From: Rhodococcus rhodochrous
GTDB taxonomy: Bacteria; Actinomycetota; Actinomycetes; Mycobacteriales; Mycobacteriaceae
Direction of reading: 5' to 3'
NCBI RefSeq assembly: GCF_014854695.1
Contig: NZ_CP027557.1
Location: 3,782,001-3,846,000 of the forward strand
Length of the DNA: 64,000 nt
Of the stretch, positions 8,893 through 17,382 are shown in pieces; within the stretch, counting starts at the first letter, position 1; every line of letters starts with the position of its first letter. Below the pieces are notes generated by a model. The model saw only the letters and a program-made list of their open reading frames with translations, was not told the origin of the DNA and searched no databases. The translations under genes were made by a program, and so were the position numbers.

Positions 8893-8958
8893 ATGATGAT
8901 GTGCTGTCGCACGCAAGCCACGATCACACCTCCCATCACCGCCGGAAGGACACGATGA
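8893..8958 (+). CDS. Met/Cys-rich leader peptide of the metX operon
   Basis: A 21-codon ORF directly after the riboswitch, with a strong GGGAGGA site six bases upstream. It opens with three ATG codons, then TGC and TGT, so the peptide begins MMMCCRTQ, and it ends GRTR before TGA. Runs of Met and Cys codons in front of a methionine-biosynthesis gene suggest an attenuator that senses charging of tRNA-Cys or tRNA-Met; short poly-Cys leader ORFs with this role are known from mycobacteria. Its stop overlaps the ATG of the next small ORF (ATGA at 8955-8958). Which of the three ATGs is used is unclear. The reading frame is certain; the regulatory role is inference. Confidence 0.65.
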   Translation: MMMCCRTQATITPPITAGRTR

Positions 8959-9017
8959 CCGACATCCGCAGCCGGCGCTGCCAGCCCACCGCGAGCCTCG
9001 AGGCGGTCATCTCTTGA
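8955..9017 (+). CDS. Second small ORF linking the leader to metX
   Basis: A 20-codon ORF beginning [10 protein letters not shown] and ending EAVIS. Its ATG overlaps the leader-peptide stop (ATGA), and its TGA overlaps the TTG start of metX (TTGA), so translation could pass from leader to this ORF to metX by termination-reinitiation. It has no ribosome site of its own beyond AAGGA inside the leader. In M. tuberculosis metC lies at this place, so the ORF could be the trimmed ends of a deleted metY/metC, or simply a coupling device. I recognise no homologue. Confidence 0.45.
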   Translation: MTDIRSRRCQPTASLEAVIS

Positions 9018-10141
9018 CGGCGGGCACCGAGCGGCGTCGCGTCGAACTGCCCCCGTCGGACGGACGCCTCGACACCATCGACATCGGCGATCTCGCGCTC
9101 GAGAGCGGCGAGACGCTGCCGAACGTCACGATCGCCGTGCAGAGGTGGGGCGAACTGTCCCCCGCCCGCGACAACGTGGTGCTCGTCGAACACGCCCTCA
9201 CCGGCGACTCGCACGTCACCGGCCCCGCCGGACCGGACCATCCGTCCCCCGGTTGGTGGTCGGGCATGGTCGGCCCGGGCGCTCCGATCGACACCGATCG
9301 CTGGTGCGTGGTCTCGACGAACATCCTCGGCGGGTGCCGCGGCTCCACCGGCCCCGGCAGCACCGCACCCGACGGCAAGGCCTGGGGATCCCGCTTTCCG
9401 CTGATCACCGTGCGCGACCAGGTGGCGGCCGAGGTTGCGCTGCTCGACAGGCTCGGCATCGACGTCCTCGCCGCCGTGACCGGCGGGTCGATGGGCGGCA
9501 TGCGCACCCTGGAGTGGATCATCGCGTACCCGGAGCGGGTGCGGGCGTCGCTCGTCCTCGCCACCGGTGCCCGCGCGACCGCCGACCAGATCGGCACCCA
9601 GAGCGCGCAGATGGCTGCCATCTCGGCCGACCCCGACTGGCAGGGCGGCGACTACTACGGCACGGGGCGGCGTCCCGAAGCCGGGCTCGCCATCGCCCGG
9701 ACCATCGCGCACCTCACCTACCGGACCGAACTCGAACTCGACACGCGCTTCGGGAATCTCCCCCAGGACGACGAGGACCCGTGGCGCGGCGGCCGGTACG
9801 CCGTGCAGAGCTATCTCGAGCACCAGGCGCGCAAGCTCGTCGCGCGCTTCGATCCCGGTACCTATGTGGTGTTGTCCGACGTGATGAACCGGCACGACGT
9901 CGGGCGCGGACGCGGCGGCGTCGAGGCCGCACTCGCGTCCACCCCGGTCCCGACGATCGTCGCCGGCGTCGACTCCGACCGGCTGTATCCGCTGCGCCTG
10001 CAGCAGGAGATCGCGGATCTGCTCCCGGGATCGGGCGACCTGCGTGTGCTCGTCTCCCGCGACGGGCACGACGGATTCCTCACCGAGGCCGACGAGGTCG
10101 CGAAGCTCCTCGTCGAACTGATGAAGCTCGCCGAGGGCTAG
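9014..10141 (+). CDS. metX: Homoserine O-acetyltransferase
   Basis: A 375-residue alpha/beta-hydrolase-fold enzyme that acetylates homoserine with acetyl-CoA, committing it to methionine synthesis. Family motifs are [34 protein letters not shown], the nucleophile elbow [13 protein letters not shown] (Ser near residue 157), and the acid and base of the triad in VDSDRLYP and GHDGFL near the C-terminus. The TTG at 9014 is favoured because it overlaps the upstream small ORF stop and precedes the conserved region at normal spacing. The partner gene metC/metY is not adjacent. The stop overlaps the stop of the convergent DUF3017 gene. Expression is probably under SAM-IV control. Confidence 0.95.
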   Translation: MTAGTERRRVELPPSDGRLDTIDIGDLALESGETLPNVTIAVQRWGELSPARDNVVLVEHALTGDSHVTGPAGPDHPSPGWWSGMVGPGAPIDTDRWCVVSTNILGGCRGSTGPGSTAPDGKAWGSRFPLITVRDQVAAEVALLDRLGIDVLAAVTGGSMGGMRTLEWIIAYPERVRASLVLATGARATADQIGTQSAQMAAISADPDWQGGDYYGTGRRPEAGLAIARTIAHLTYRTELELDTRFGNLPQDDEDPWRGGRYAVQSYLEHQARKLVARFDPGTYVVLSDVMNRHDVGRGRGGVEAALASTPVPTIVAGVDSDRLYPLRLQQEIADLLPGSGDLRVLVSRDGHDGFLTEADEVAKLLVELMKLAEG

Positions 10142-10422
10142 TCGGTTCCCAGCGGGTCGATCGACGCGGCGAGCGCCACGACGATTCCGCCGACGACCAT
10201 CATCGAGACGACATCGAACGTCTTGCCGCGTACCGCGAGGACACCGACCTTGTCCTCGTCGAGAGCCCAGCGGAACAGGCCGGCGAGGATGGTGGCGCCG
10301 CCGAAGACGAACGCTCCGCGTCGCCACCGGTCGGCGATCACCAGGATCACCGCTGCCGCGATCACCAGGGTGACCGCGAGCAGCGGCAGGTTCAGACGCG
10401 TGAATCGCAGAGCCTGAGCCAT
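10138..10422 (-). CDS. DUF3017 small membrane protein
   Basis: A 94-residue protein with three hydrophobic segments: about residues 12-29 ([18 protein letters not shown]), 37-52 and 70-86. Length, topology and position beside folD match the DUF3017 family (Rv3355c next to folD Rv3356c in M. tuberculosis). No function is known. It is transcribed with folD, 26 bases downstream of it, and its stop codon shares bases with the convergent metX stop. Confidence 0.85.
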   Translation of the reverse strand: MAQALRFTRLNLPLLAVTLVIAAAVILVIADRWRRGAFVFGGATILAGLFRWALDEDKVGVLAVRGKTFDVVSMMVVGGIVVALAASIDPLGTD

Positions 10423-10448
10423 CTCGTCTCCCGGGGTCGTCGACCCGC

Positions 10449-11312
10449 TTATCGGGGCGCGAGCTGCTCGGCCCGCTCCACGACGTTGGTCAGGAGGAAG
10501 GCGCGGGTCAGCGGTCCGACGCCACCGGGGTTCGGGGACACGAAGCCCGCGACCTCGCGCACGTCGGCGGCGACGTCGCCGCGCAGTCCGTCCTCAGTGC
10601 GGGAGACACCCACGTCCAGCACCGCGGCGCCGGGCTTGACCATGTCCGCCGTCACCAGGCCGGGAACACCTGCGGCTGCGACGATGATGTCGGCGCGACG
10701 CACCTCTGCAGCGAGATCACGGGTGCCGGTGTGGCAGAGGGTGACCGTCGCGTTCTCCGAACGACGGGTCAGCAGCAGACCGATCGGGCGACCGACGGTG
10801 ACGCCACGACCGACCACCACCACGTGCGCGCCGGCGATCTCCACGTCGTAGCGGCGCAGCAGGTGGATGATGCCGCGCGGCGTGCAGGGCAGCGGAGCCT
10901 CCTTGCCGAGCACGAGCCGGCCGAGGTTGACCGGGTGCAGTCCGTCGGCGTCCTTGCCCGGATCCATGCGCTCGAGCGCCGCGTTCTCGTCGAGATGCTT
11001 CGGCAGCGGGAGCTGCACGATGTAGCCGGTGCAGGCGGGATCGGCGTTGAGCTCGTCTATCGCCTCGAACAGCTGCTCCTGGGTGATGTCGGCGGGCAGA
11101 TCCTTGCGGATCGACGTGATGCCGACCTTCGCGCAGTCGTTGTGCTTGCCGCGCACATAGGCCGCGGATCCCGGATCGTCGCCGACGAGGATCGTGCCGA
11201 GGCCGGGCGTGACGCCCTTGGCCTTCAGCGCATCCACGCGGACCTTCAGGTCCTCGAAGATTTCGTCGCGGGTTGCTTTGCCGTCCAGGATCGTCGCAGT
11301 CACGTCGTTCAT
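10449..11312 (-). CDS. folD: Bifunctional methylenetetrahydrofolate dehydrogenase / methenyl-THF cyclohydrolase
   Basis: A 287-residue cytoplasmic one-carbon enzyme that interconverts 5,10-methylene-, methenyl- and 10-formyl-THF with NADP. Motifs: [20 protein letters not shown] (catalytic Tyr and Lys region), [28 protein letters not shown], and the nucleotide-binding [14 protein letters not shown], with [17 protein letters not shown] near the end. The ATG at 11312 overlaps the stop of the upstream WS/DGAT gene by four bases (ATGA); a start at the GTG three codons in is also possible. Confidence 0.96.
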   Translation of the reverse strand: MNDVTATILDGKATRDEIFEDLKVRVDALKAKGVTPGLGTILVGDDPGSAAYVRGKHNDCAKVGITSIRKDLPADITQEQLFEAIDELNADPACTGYIVQLPLPKHLDENAALERMDPGKDADGLHPVNLGRLVLGKEAPLPCTPRGIIHLLRRYDVEIAGAHVVVVGRGVTVGRPIGLLLTRRSENATVTLCHTGTRDLAAEVRRADIIVAAAGVPGLVTADMVKPGAAVLDVGVSRTEDGLRGDVAADVREVAGFVSPNPGGVGPLTRAFLLTNVVERAEQLAPR

Positions 11313-12784
11313 TCTTCCAGGCGCCCGTCCGGCGTCGAATCGCGGCCGGTACCGGAAACCGTCCGGGCGCCCGGAGGCAGGCAGTCCCGGGACAGTTCCG
11401 CAAAGGCCTCGGCGAGATACCGCTCGTACTGCCCGGGGTCGGGCATGCAGGAGTCCGATACCAGAAAAGACAAGGTGAGAACCTCGCCGAGCGACGTCAC
11501 GGAGTGGACGAGACCATAGTTCCGGTTGAGCATCGGAGTACCGATCGCCTCGACGGCGGGACTGTCACCGAAGCGGAGACTCTCGACCGGCCCGCGGGGC
11601 ACGTTCGTCACGGTGGTGTTGGCCAGCGGCACCACGTCTCCCGTGGGCCCCACCCGCCTGCGGTGCGCTCGTCGGATCGTCATCGCCAGGTCGAACGCGG
11701 GCGATGCATCCACCGCTGCAACGGAGGCAGCCGACTCCGGACGCCGGATGCGCTGTTTCTCGAGAGCGGCCGACTCGTGGACTCGGCGGAGTCGCTCGCG
11801 CGGATCCGTCCGGTCGATGTGCAGGTCGACATACATGAGCGTGACCTTGTTCTCCGACTCCGTTCCCGCCCCGTCTCGGAGCGATCCCGGAACGATCGCC
11901 GCCGGCGAGTCGGCGGGAATCTCCTCGTAGGACGCGAGGTAGGCGCGAAGTCCGCCCGAGACGACCGTCAGGAGCAGGTCGTTCACCGAGGTGTCCGTGG
12001 CGCGCGCGACGGCACGCACCTCCGGCAGCGGCATACGGACGATGCCGAGCTGCCAGGGACCGCCGGCGTCGGTGTCGAAGCGGGTGCGGGGACGTTGCGG
12101 CCGGGGCGTGGTGATCTCCCCCGAGGCGGTGAGACCACCCAGCGCTCGTCGAGCGCGACGTGCTGCGACCAGGGCCGGGAGCATCCTCGCGTACCGGAAG
12201 GGCAAGGCTGCCGCCGCGCGGACCGTTCCGGGTACGGCGACAACTCGTCCTCCCGCCGAAGGGGTGGCAGACGGATCGTCGAGCAGCGCACGAGCGATCT
12301 CGACGGCTCCGAGCCCGTCGGTCACCGAGTGGTGCAGGAGCAGCGCGACGATCGTGGCGCCCTCGGGGAGGTCCTCGACGCCGCGAATATCGGTCAGGAC
12401 GTGCACTTCCCACGGCGGTGCGGACAGATCGAGACGGCGTTCCTTCGTCGACGCGAGCATCCGATGCAATTCGCTGCGCGAGGTCGGTCCGATCGTCTCG
12501 TACCGGACGTGGTCGTCCGGGTCGACGTCCGTCTCCACCCAGTAGGGGAAGTCGAGGTCCGCCGGCACGCGGTGCAGACGTCGGGTGAGCGCCGGTGTGC
12601 GATGCAGACGTTCCCCGATCCAGGTGACGGCGTCTTCACGGGTACGGATCGGAGCCTCGCCTGCCCGGGCGTCGAACACGTAGAAACTCACCATGGTCGG
12701 CGGCGGGGCTTCGGGGTCGGTGTCCCCCACGAAGACGTGGAGCGCATCCCGCGCGGCCAGTCGGATTCCGCGTCGGCGTGTCAT
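11309..12784 (-). CDS. Wax ester synthase / diacylglycerol acyltransferase (WS/DGAT)
   Basis: A 491-residue acyl-CoA-dependent acyltransferase of the WS/DGAT family, which makes storage triacylglycerols or wax esters at the membrane. The catalytic HHxxxDG motif is intact as HHSVTDGLG at about residues 151-159. Later family blocks include [17 protein letters not shown], a PGSLRDG segment, and [13 protein letters not shown] followed by [19 protein letters not shown]. Rhodococci typically carry many such paralogues. It overlaps folD by four bases, so the two are translationally coupled, which is an unexpected pairing. The ATG at 12784 precedes the conserved [11 protein letters not shown] start. 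Confidence 0.9.
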   Translation of the reverse strand: MTRRRGIRLAARDALHVFVGDTDPEAPPPTMVSFYVFDARAGEAPIRTREDAVTWIGERLHRTPALTRRLHRVPADLDFPYWVETDVDPDDHVRYETIGPTSRSELHRMLASTKERRLDLSAPPWEVHVLTDIRGVEDLPEGATIVALLLHHSVTDGLGAVEIARALLDDPSATPSAGGRVVAVPGTVRAAAALPFRYARMLPALVAARRARRALGGLTASGEITTPRPQRPRTRFDTDAGGPWQLGIVRMPLPEVRAVARATDTSVNDLLLTVVSGGLRAYLASYEEIPADSPAAIVPGSLRDGAGTESENKVTLMYVDLHIDRTDPRERLRRVHESAALEKQRIRRPESAASVAAVDASPAFDLAMTIRRAHRRRVGPTGDVVPLANTTVTNVPRGPVESLRFGDSPAVEAIGTPMLNRNYGLVHSVTSLGEVLTLSFLVSDSCMPDPGQYERYLAEAFAELSRDCLPPGARTVSGTGRDSTPDGRLEE

Positions 12785-12952
12785 CGCGATGGTTCTCTCC
12801 CGGGTCGCCCGCTGCTCGTGCCTCTCGATTGAACCAGTTACCGCTCAGGGCCACATCCGATCGGAGATCCGCGTGACAAACGGCGCCGGCATCCGCGCTT
12901 GCGCTGCTGGAGGATTCGATGTTCCGACCCCGGCCGCACTGAACTTCTCCGC

Positions 12953-13567
12953 TCACATGACGGAATAGCCATCCGGCAGCGACGTCCGTCCGGTCAATGC
13001 CCGCAGCACGGTCGTACCGTCGCCGAATGCCAGCGCGATCCTTGTGGCGAGCAGGGTTGCCTCTTCGAGGACGTCGGCCGGAGGCTCGTAAGGGATACCT
13101 GCGGCAGCTGCGATGTCGAGACCGTGAACGGCGAGTTCGAAGGTGCGCGTCGGCAGATAGGAGTGCAACCGGATCCCCTTGTCCCCGATCACGCGGAGCA
13201 GACGGTCCTCGCCGGCACCGAGCCGGTCGATCACCGCGGTCGAGAGGGCATCGATCGTCGCCACCGGGTCGTCACCGAGGTCGGCACCGGCACGCCGTCC
13301 ACGTTCGACGATGTCGTCCGCGCCGAGGACCGAGGTCAGTTCCTTGACGTGGACGTAGTACTGCTCCGCGCTCGCGAGGTCCTCGGTGTCGGCGGGACCG
13401 TCCAGATAGGTCGTGACGGTCGTCAACGAGCGCGAGGTGTGGCCGATCAGCGCTCGGAGGTTCCATTCACCCAGGCCCGGACCGTCCCAGCGATCCTCCG
13501 GCACGGTACGGACCAGCTCCGAGAAGCTGCGTACCGCCGAGACGTACGTCGCTACCGGTGATCCCAT
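12953..13567 (-). CDS. DinB/MDMPI-like mycothiol-dependent enzyme family protein
   Basis: A 204-residue protein of the maleylpyruvate-isomerase N-terminal (DinB-like, four-helix) superfamily. It has WNLRALIGHTSRSL with the first metal-ligand His near residue 43, an acidic helix around DLASAEQYYVHVKEL, and ELAVHGLDIAAA with the second and third ligands near residues 150-153. These proteins bind a metal and often use mycothiol as a cofactor, though the substrate of this one cannot be told. It stands alone between the WS/DGAT gene and the GNAT remnant. Confidence 0.8.
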   Translation of the reverse strand: MGSPVATYVSAVRSFSELVRTVPEDRWDGPGLGEWNLRALIGHTSRSLTTVTTYLDGPADTEDLASAEQYYVHVKELTSVLGADDIVERGRRAGADLGDDPVATIDALSTAVIDRLGAGEDRLLRVIGDKGIRLHSYLPTRTFELAVHGLDIAAAAGIPYEPPADVLEEATLLATRIALAFGDGTTVLRALTGRTSLPDGYSVM

Positions 13568-13630
13568 GACATCTCCCGCAGTCGACCGAATATCGAACCC
13601 GACACGAGAATGAAAACACGCGTCCCCCGG

Positions 13631-13720
13631 CTACGCCGACGGTGTGAGCACGCGGGTCAGCGCGAATCGCTCGCGCAACGTGAATCCCAGGTTCTCATAG
13701 AGCCGCATGGCGGTCGTGTC
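13631..13720 (-). pseudogene. C-terminal remnant of a GNAT acetyltransferase
   Basis: The reverse strand encodes SDTTAMRLYENLGFTLRERF followed by about ten residues and a TAG. The N-x-x-A-M-R-LYENLGF pattern is the usual C-terminal acceptor-side motif of GNAT N-acetyltransferases. No start or acetyl-CoA-binding motif precedes it, because the frame runs straight into the 3' end of the aldo/keto reductase gene. It looks like what is left after a deletion or insertion replaced the rest of the gene. Confidence 0.7.
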
Positions 13721-14750
13721 AGAGACCGAGCCCGGTGCCGTGGACGCCGTACTCGTCGATGACGGCGAGTTCGTCCTCGGTGAGCGGCGGGAAGCTCAGC
13801 GCCTCGAGGTTGTGGTCGAGCTGCCAGGTAGAGCTCGCGCCGACGAGCGCCGAGGTCACCGCCGGCTGCCGGAGCACCCACTGCAGCGCCAGCTGGGCCA
13901 GCGACTGCCCACGCGACCGGGCGAGCTTGTCGAGTTCTGTGACGCGCTGCCGGTAGGTCTCGTCGATCACGTCCGGGGAGAGGAACGCGCTGTCCACCGC
14001 TCGCGCACCGTCCGGAATGGTCTCGAGATACTTGTCGGTCAGAAGTCCCTGTGCGAGCGGCGAATACACGACGAGGCCGAAACCGTCCTGCTCGGCCGCG
14101 TCGAGCAGACCGTTCTGCTCGATGCTGCGGTCGAAGATCGAGTAGCGCGGCTGGTGAACGAGTAGTGGGACGCCGGCTTCCCGCAGAAGTGTCGCGGCCT
14201 CGTGCGCACGATCCGGTTGGTAGTTCGAGATGCCGACGTAGAGCGCCTTCCCCTGCTCGACGGCGGAGACGAGTGCCCCGACGGTCTCCTCGAGCGGCGT
14301 CGACAGGTCCGGGCTGTGGCTGTAGAAGATGTCGACGTAGTCGGTGCCGAGATCACGCAGGCTGTGCTCGAGCGAGCCCAGCAGCGACTTGCGCGACCCG
14401 CCCTTCTGGTAGGGACCGGGACCGATCGGATTGCCGGCCTTCGTCGACAGGATGATCTCGTCCCGGTAGGGCGCGAGGTCCTTGCCGAGGATCCGGCCGA
14501 AGTTCTTCTGCGCGGCACGGTGCGGCGGACCGTACCGGTCGGCGTTGTCGAAGTGGGTGATGCCGAGGTCGAAGGCGTGGAGGATGATCTCCCGCTGCGT
14601 CTCGAAGGGGTAGTCGGTGCCGAACTTCTGCCACAGCCCGAACGAGAAGGCCGGCAGGTCGAGCCCGGACCGCCCCGAGCGACGGTAGGGAATCGTCTCG
14701 TAACGATTCTCGGCTGCGGTGTACGGGGTTTCGACGGTGCCGTGCGACAT
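13719..14750 (-). CDS. Aldo/keto reductase, YghZ-like (L-glyceraldehyde-3-phosphate reductase type)
   Basis: A 343-residue NADPH-dependent TIM-barrel oxidoreductase. It follows E. coli YghZ closely: YRRSGRSGLDLPAFSFGLW, FDNADRYGPPHRAAQKNFGR with the catalytic Asp and Tyr, ILSTKAGNPIGPGPY with the Lys, and DYVDIFYSHSPD with the His; VTSALVGASSTWQLDHNL near the C-terminus binds the cofactor phosphate. YghZ reduces small aldehydes and methylglyoxal. The ATG at 14750 gives the family length; an upstream in-frame ATG at 14798 would add 16 unconserved residues. Its 3' end abuts the GNAT remnant. Confidence 0.9.
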   Translation of the reverse strand: MSHGTVETPYTAAENRYETIPYRRSGRSGLDLPAFSFGLWQKFGTDYPFETQREIILHAFDLGITHFDNADRYGPPHRAAQKNFGRILGKDLAPYRDEIILSTKAGNPIGPGPYQKGGSRKSLLGSLEHSLRDLGTDYVDIFYSHSPDLSTPLEETVGALVSAVEQGKALYVGISNYQPDRAHEAATLLREAGVPLLVHQPRYSIFDRSIEQNGLLDAAEQDGFGLVVYSPLAQGLLTDKYLETIPDGARAVDSAFLSPDVIDETYRQRVTELDKLARSRGQSLAQLALQWVLRQPAVTSALVGASSTWQLDHNLEALSFPPLTEDELAVIDEYGVHGTGLGL

Positions 14751-14891
14751 CGGGCGGAGTTCGCCTTTCGGTTCCAGCGGAATTCGGGTCCACGCCACTC
14801 GATCACGGGCACTTCCGGACTGTCACCGGTTCCGCTCAGGCTGCGCACAATGATCCGCCGAGCGCCGGTGCACTGACGTCGACGGGTGGTT

Positions 14892-15608
14892 CTAATTCGG
14901 TGACTGCCAACGGTCCCGGCCATCCGAGCCGGGAGCGCACACCATCGGAGTCCCCTTGGTCGTGACTCCAGTGGCACCTGGGGTGGAACAGAACGAACCG
15001 CCGTGCACAGTGCCACCCGATTGCTGAGCAGGAGACGGAGGCGGCGTGTACGCAGGAGCGGGCGGGGGCGTGTACTGCGTCACCGGCGGCGGGGTGTACT
15101 CGGGCGTCGGGGGCGGCGTGTACTCCGTCGTCGCCGGCGGGGTGTACGCGGGAGCGGGCGGCGGGGTGTACTCCGTCGTCGTTTCCACGACGGTCGTTCC
15201 GACCTGGGGAACCAACGGCACCACGGCAGGCGAGTCGGAGGTCGTGGTGGGCGCCGATGTCGTCGTCCGGGGCGACGTTGTGGTGGGCTTCGCCGTCGTC
15301 GTGGTCGGAGCCGCCGAACTGCTCGTCGTGGACACCACCGAGGTGGTTTCCGTCTTCGGTTCCTCCTCACCGACAGCGGCGCCGAGCGCGACGAGTCCGA
15401 CGAGGCCGGCGCCGAGCACCCACGGCCACTTGCGCCGCTTCTGCCCGCCTCCGGCAGGAGGATTGCCACCCTGGCCGACAGCCCCGAACACCTGTGTGGG
15501 GTCGCCGCTGCCCTTGGGCCTGGTCTGGTTCGTCCACTGCTGACCGTCCCAGTAGCGATCGATGGACGGGTCATAGGGGTCGGGATGCCAACCGGCAGGA
15601 GGATTCAT
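14892..15608 (-). CDS. DUF2510 membrane protein with proline-rich octapeptide repeats
   Basis: A 238-residue protein. The N-terminus is a DUF2510 domain (PAGWHPDPYDPSIDRYWDGQ, QWTNQTR), then a basic stretch KRRKWPW, one membrane span at about residues 62-80, a Ser/Thr-rich linker, and a run of tandem octapeptides starting YTPPP or YTPPA (six copies near residues 145-192). The C-terminus has two cysteines in FCSTPG and PMVCAPGSDGRDRW, a tail shared with many secreted actinobacterial proteins. The likely topology is DUF2510 inside and the repeat and Cys tail outside. Function is unknown. Confidence 0.8.
   Translation of the reverse strand: MNPPAGWHPDPYDPSIDRYWDGQQWTNQTRPKGSGDPTQVFGAVGQGGNPPAGGGQKRRKWPWVLGAGLVGLVALGAAVGEEEPKTETTSVVSTTSSSAAPTTTTAKPTTTSPRTTTSAPTTTSDSPAVVPLVPQVGTTVVETTTEYTPPPAPAYTPPATTEYTPPPTPEYTPPPVTQYTPPPAPAYTPPPSPAQQSGGTVHGGSFCSTPGATGVTTKGTPMVCAPGSDGRDRWQSPN
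15046..15195. repeat. Coding tandem repeat (24-bp units) in the DUF2510 gene
   Basis: About six 24-bp units, each with a GGCGTGTACTC- or GGGGTGTAC-like core on the + strand, encode the YTPPPxxx octapeptides on the reverse strand. Copies differ mainly at the last three codons, so the array is old enough to have diverged but could still change length. Confidence 0.8.
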
Positions 15609-15751
15609 GCTCGATCCGTTCTGAGGAATGCGTTCCGCAGAACGTCGCCGGTACCGATCGGTTTGTTACACCGACAATTCGGAACCTCACCGAGGCAGGT
15701 GGAAGGGGCGTGCGAGCCGGGACACACAGTGCCGACTTGTTAACCTGCATC

Positions 15752-16216
15752 GTGTTCAGAGTGATGTTCCACGAGCCGCGCATTCCCCCCAACACCGGCA
15801 ATGCCATACGCATGGTCGCCGCGACCGGCGCGGAACTGCACCTGGTGGAACCACTCGGTTTCGACCTGTCCGAGCCGAAGCTGCGCCGCGCAGGCCTCGA
15901 CTACCACGACCTCGCGTCGGTCACCGTGCACAGCAGTCTCGACGCCGCATGGGCGGCGCTGGCCCCCGAGCGGGTGTTCGCGTTCACCGCGCACGGCACG
16001 TCGAGCTACGCGGAGATCGAGTACCGGGCCGGCGACGTGCTGTTGTTCGGACCCGAACCGACCGGGCTGTCGCCCGAGGTGCTCGCCGACCCGCACATCA
16101 CCGAGCAGATCCGTATCCCCATGCTGCCCGGGCGGCGTTCGCTGAATCTGTCGAACGCCGCAGCCGTCGCCTGTTACGAGGCGTGGCGACAGCACGGTTT
16201 CCCCGGAGGGTTTTAG
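15752..16216 (+). CDS. trmL: tRNA (cytidine(34)-2'-O)-methyltransferase
   Basis: A 154-residue SPOUT-class enzyme that 2'-O-methylates the wobble base of tRNA-Leu species using SAM. The whole family signature is visible: RVMFHEPRIPPNTGNAIRM, LHLVEPLGFDLSEPKLRRAG, LDYHDLA, VLLFGPEPTGLSPEVL, IRIPMLPGRRSLNLSNAAAV near the knot. The GTG at 15752 places MFRVMFHEP at the family start; an in-frame ATG at 15764 would cut into the conserved first strand. Its stop overlaps that of the convergent rhodanese gene by four bases. Confidence 0.93.
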   Translation: MFRVMFHEPRIPPNTGNAIRMVAATGAELHLVEPLGFDLSEPKLRRAGLDYHDLASVTVHSSLDAAWAALAPERVFAFTAHGTSSYAEIEYRAGDVLLFGPEPTGLSPEVLADPHITEQIRIPMLPGRRSLNLSNAAAVACYEAWRQHGFPGGF

Positions 16217-16521
16217 GCGCCGCTCTCCACCGGACGACCCGAGCGGGCCCATCCGTCGGTGCCGCCCGCGACGGACACGGCGTCGACACCGCGACCGGCG
16301 AGATACTGCGCGGCCTGCAGGCTGCGGCCACCCACGGCGCAGACGACGTAGACGGTGCCCTCGGTGGGGATCTCGTCGATCCGCGCGACGAACTCGCTGA
16401 GCGGGATGTTCGTGACGCCGGGTACGCGCACCTGGGCGTATTCGTCGCGTTCACGCACGTCGATGACGGTCGCCCCGTCGGTGAGCGCGGATTCGAGTGC
16501 GGCCAGGTCGACCTCACGCAT
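16213..16521 (-). CDS. Single-domain rhodanese-like sulfurtransferase
   Basis: A 102-residue rhodanese. The domain starts with TVIDVRERDEYAQVRVPGV and has the active-site loop VVCAVGGRSLQAAQYL, where Cys near residue 71 would carry the persulfide, ending with VAGGTDGWARSG. It could donate sulfur or detoxify cyanide or polysulfide. It overlaps the upstream DUF4349 gene by eight bases and is therefore co-translated with it; the functional link is unclear. Confidence 0.9.
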   Translation of the reverse strand: MREVDLAALESALTDGATVIDVRERDEYAQVRVPGVTNIPLSEFVARIDEIPTEGTVYVVCAVGGRSLQAAQYLAGRGVDAVSVAGGTDGWARSGRPVESGA

Positions 16522-17371
16522 CGCTGTCGGTCCTCTCGGTATCGGGCGTCCCGGTGGTTCCGGACGAACGTCCCCGTCGGGTGATGAGCCGGATGACCAG
16601 GTAGAGGACACCTGCACACACGAACAGGAACGCCACCCACGGTAGCGCGGCGCCGATACCGACCACCGCTGCCCCCAGCGCGGCCCACAGACTGTTCCAT
16701 CCCGCGACCAGCCCGTCCCAGAAACTGTCCTGCTCGGAGGGAAGACGATCGGTGGTGATGTCGACGGTGAGCGTGGACAGTTCGATCCGGTCGCCCAGCT
16801 GACGTCGCTGCGCCTCGAGACTGTCGAGTTCGGCTTGTCGTTCGGCCAGCGCGGTCTCTGCAGCGATCAGCGCTTCGACGTCCGCCGACGACTCGAGCAG
16901 CGCGCGCAGGCGGTCCACCGAGGCCCGCAACGCACCCACTCGGGCTTCGAGGTCGGTGTACTGCATCGTCACGTCGTCGCGAGTGGTGCTCAGGCTGGTG
17001 ACTCGGCCGAGCGTGCGGATCTCGTCGACGACCTCGTCGAGTCGGTCGGCGGGCACCCGCACCGTGAGCACGCTGCTCGCCTCGGGTTGCTCGGTGAGCG
17101 AGTCGACGCGCCCACCGGCCTCCTCGACGACCGTCACGACCCGGCGGCCCGTCGCCACGGGATCGCCGGCATCCATCTCGAGGTAGCCGGTGACGACCTC
17201 CTTGCGGTCGGACTCCTCGACGGGTTGCGACTCGCGGAGACCGCCGTCGACGATCGCGGGTGCCGAGATCGCAGGCGCGGAGGCCGAGGAGCCCTCGCCT
17301 CCCCCACCCTCGTCGCAGCCGGTGACGACCAGCGCGAACAGAGCCAACGACACCAGCGACAGGCGTTTCAC
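16514..17371 (-). CDS. DUF4349 lipoprotein
   Basis: A 285-residue envelope protein. It begins with a lipoprotein signal (VKRLSLVSLALFALVVTGC, lipobox VTGC with the Cys at residue 19). A DUF4349 domain follows: VATGRRVVTVVEEAGGRVDS, VLTVRVPADRLDEVVDEI and MQYTDLEARVGALRASVDRL, with a coiled coil around residues 135-195. A membrane span (LPWVAFLFVCAGVLYLVI) and a basic tail close the protein. The GTG at 17371 is chosen because the signal peptide begins there. It lies directly downstream of dnaE2 (11 bases). Confidence 0.85.
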   Translation of the reverse strand: MKRLSLVSLALFALVVTGCDEGGGGEGSSASAPAISAPAIVDGGLRESQPVEESDRKEVVTGYLEMDAGDPVATGRRVVTVVEEAGGRVDSLTEQPEASSVLTVRVPADRLDEVVDEIRTLGRVTSLSTTRDDVTMQYTDLEARVGALRASVDRLRALLESSADVEALIAAETALAERQAELDSLEAQRRQLGDRIELSTLTVDITTDRLPSEQDSFWDGLVAGWNSLWAALGAAVVGIGAALPWVAFLFVCAGVLYLVIRLITRRGRSSGTTGTPDTERTDSDA

Positions 17372-17382
17372 ACTCGGCGATG

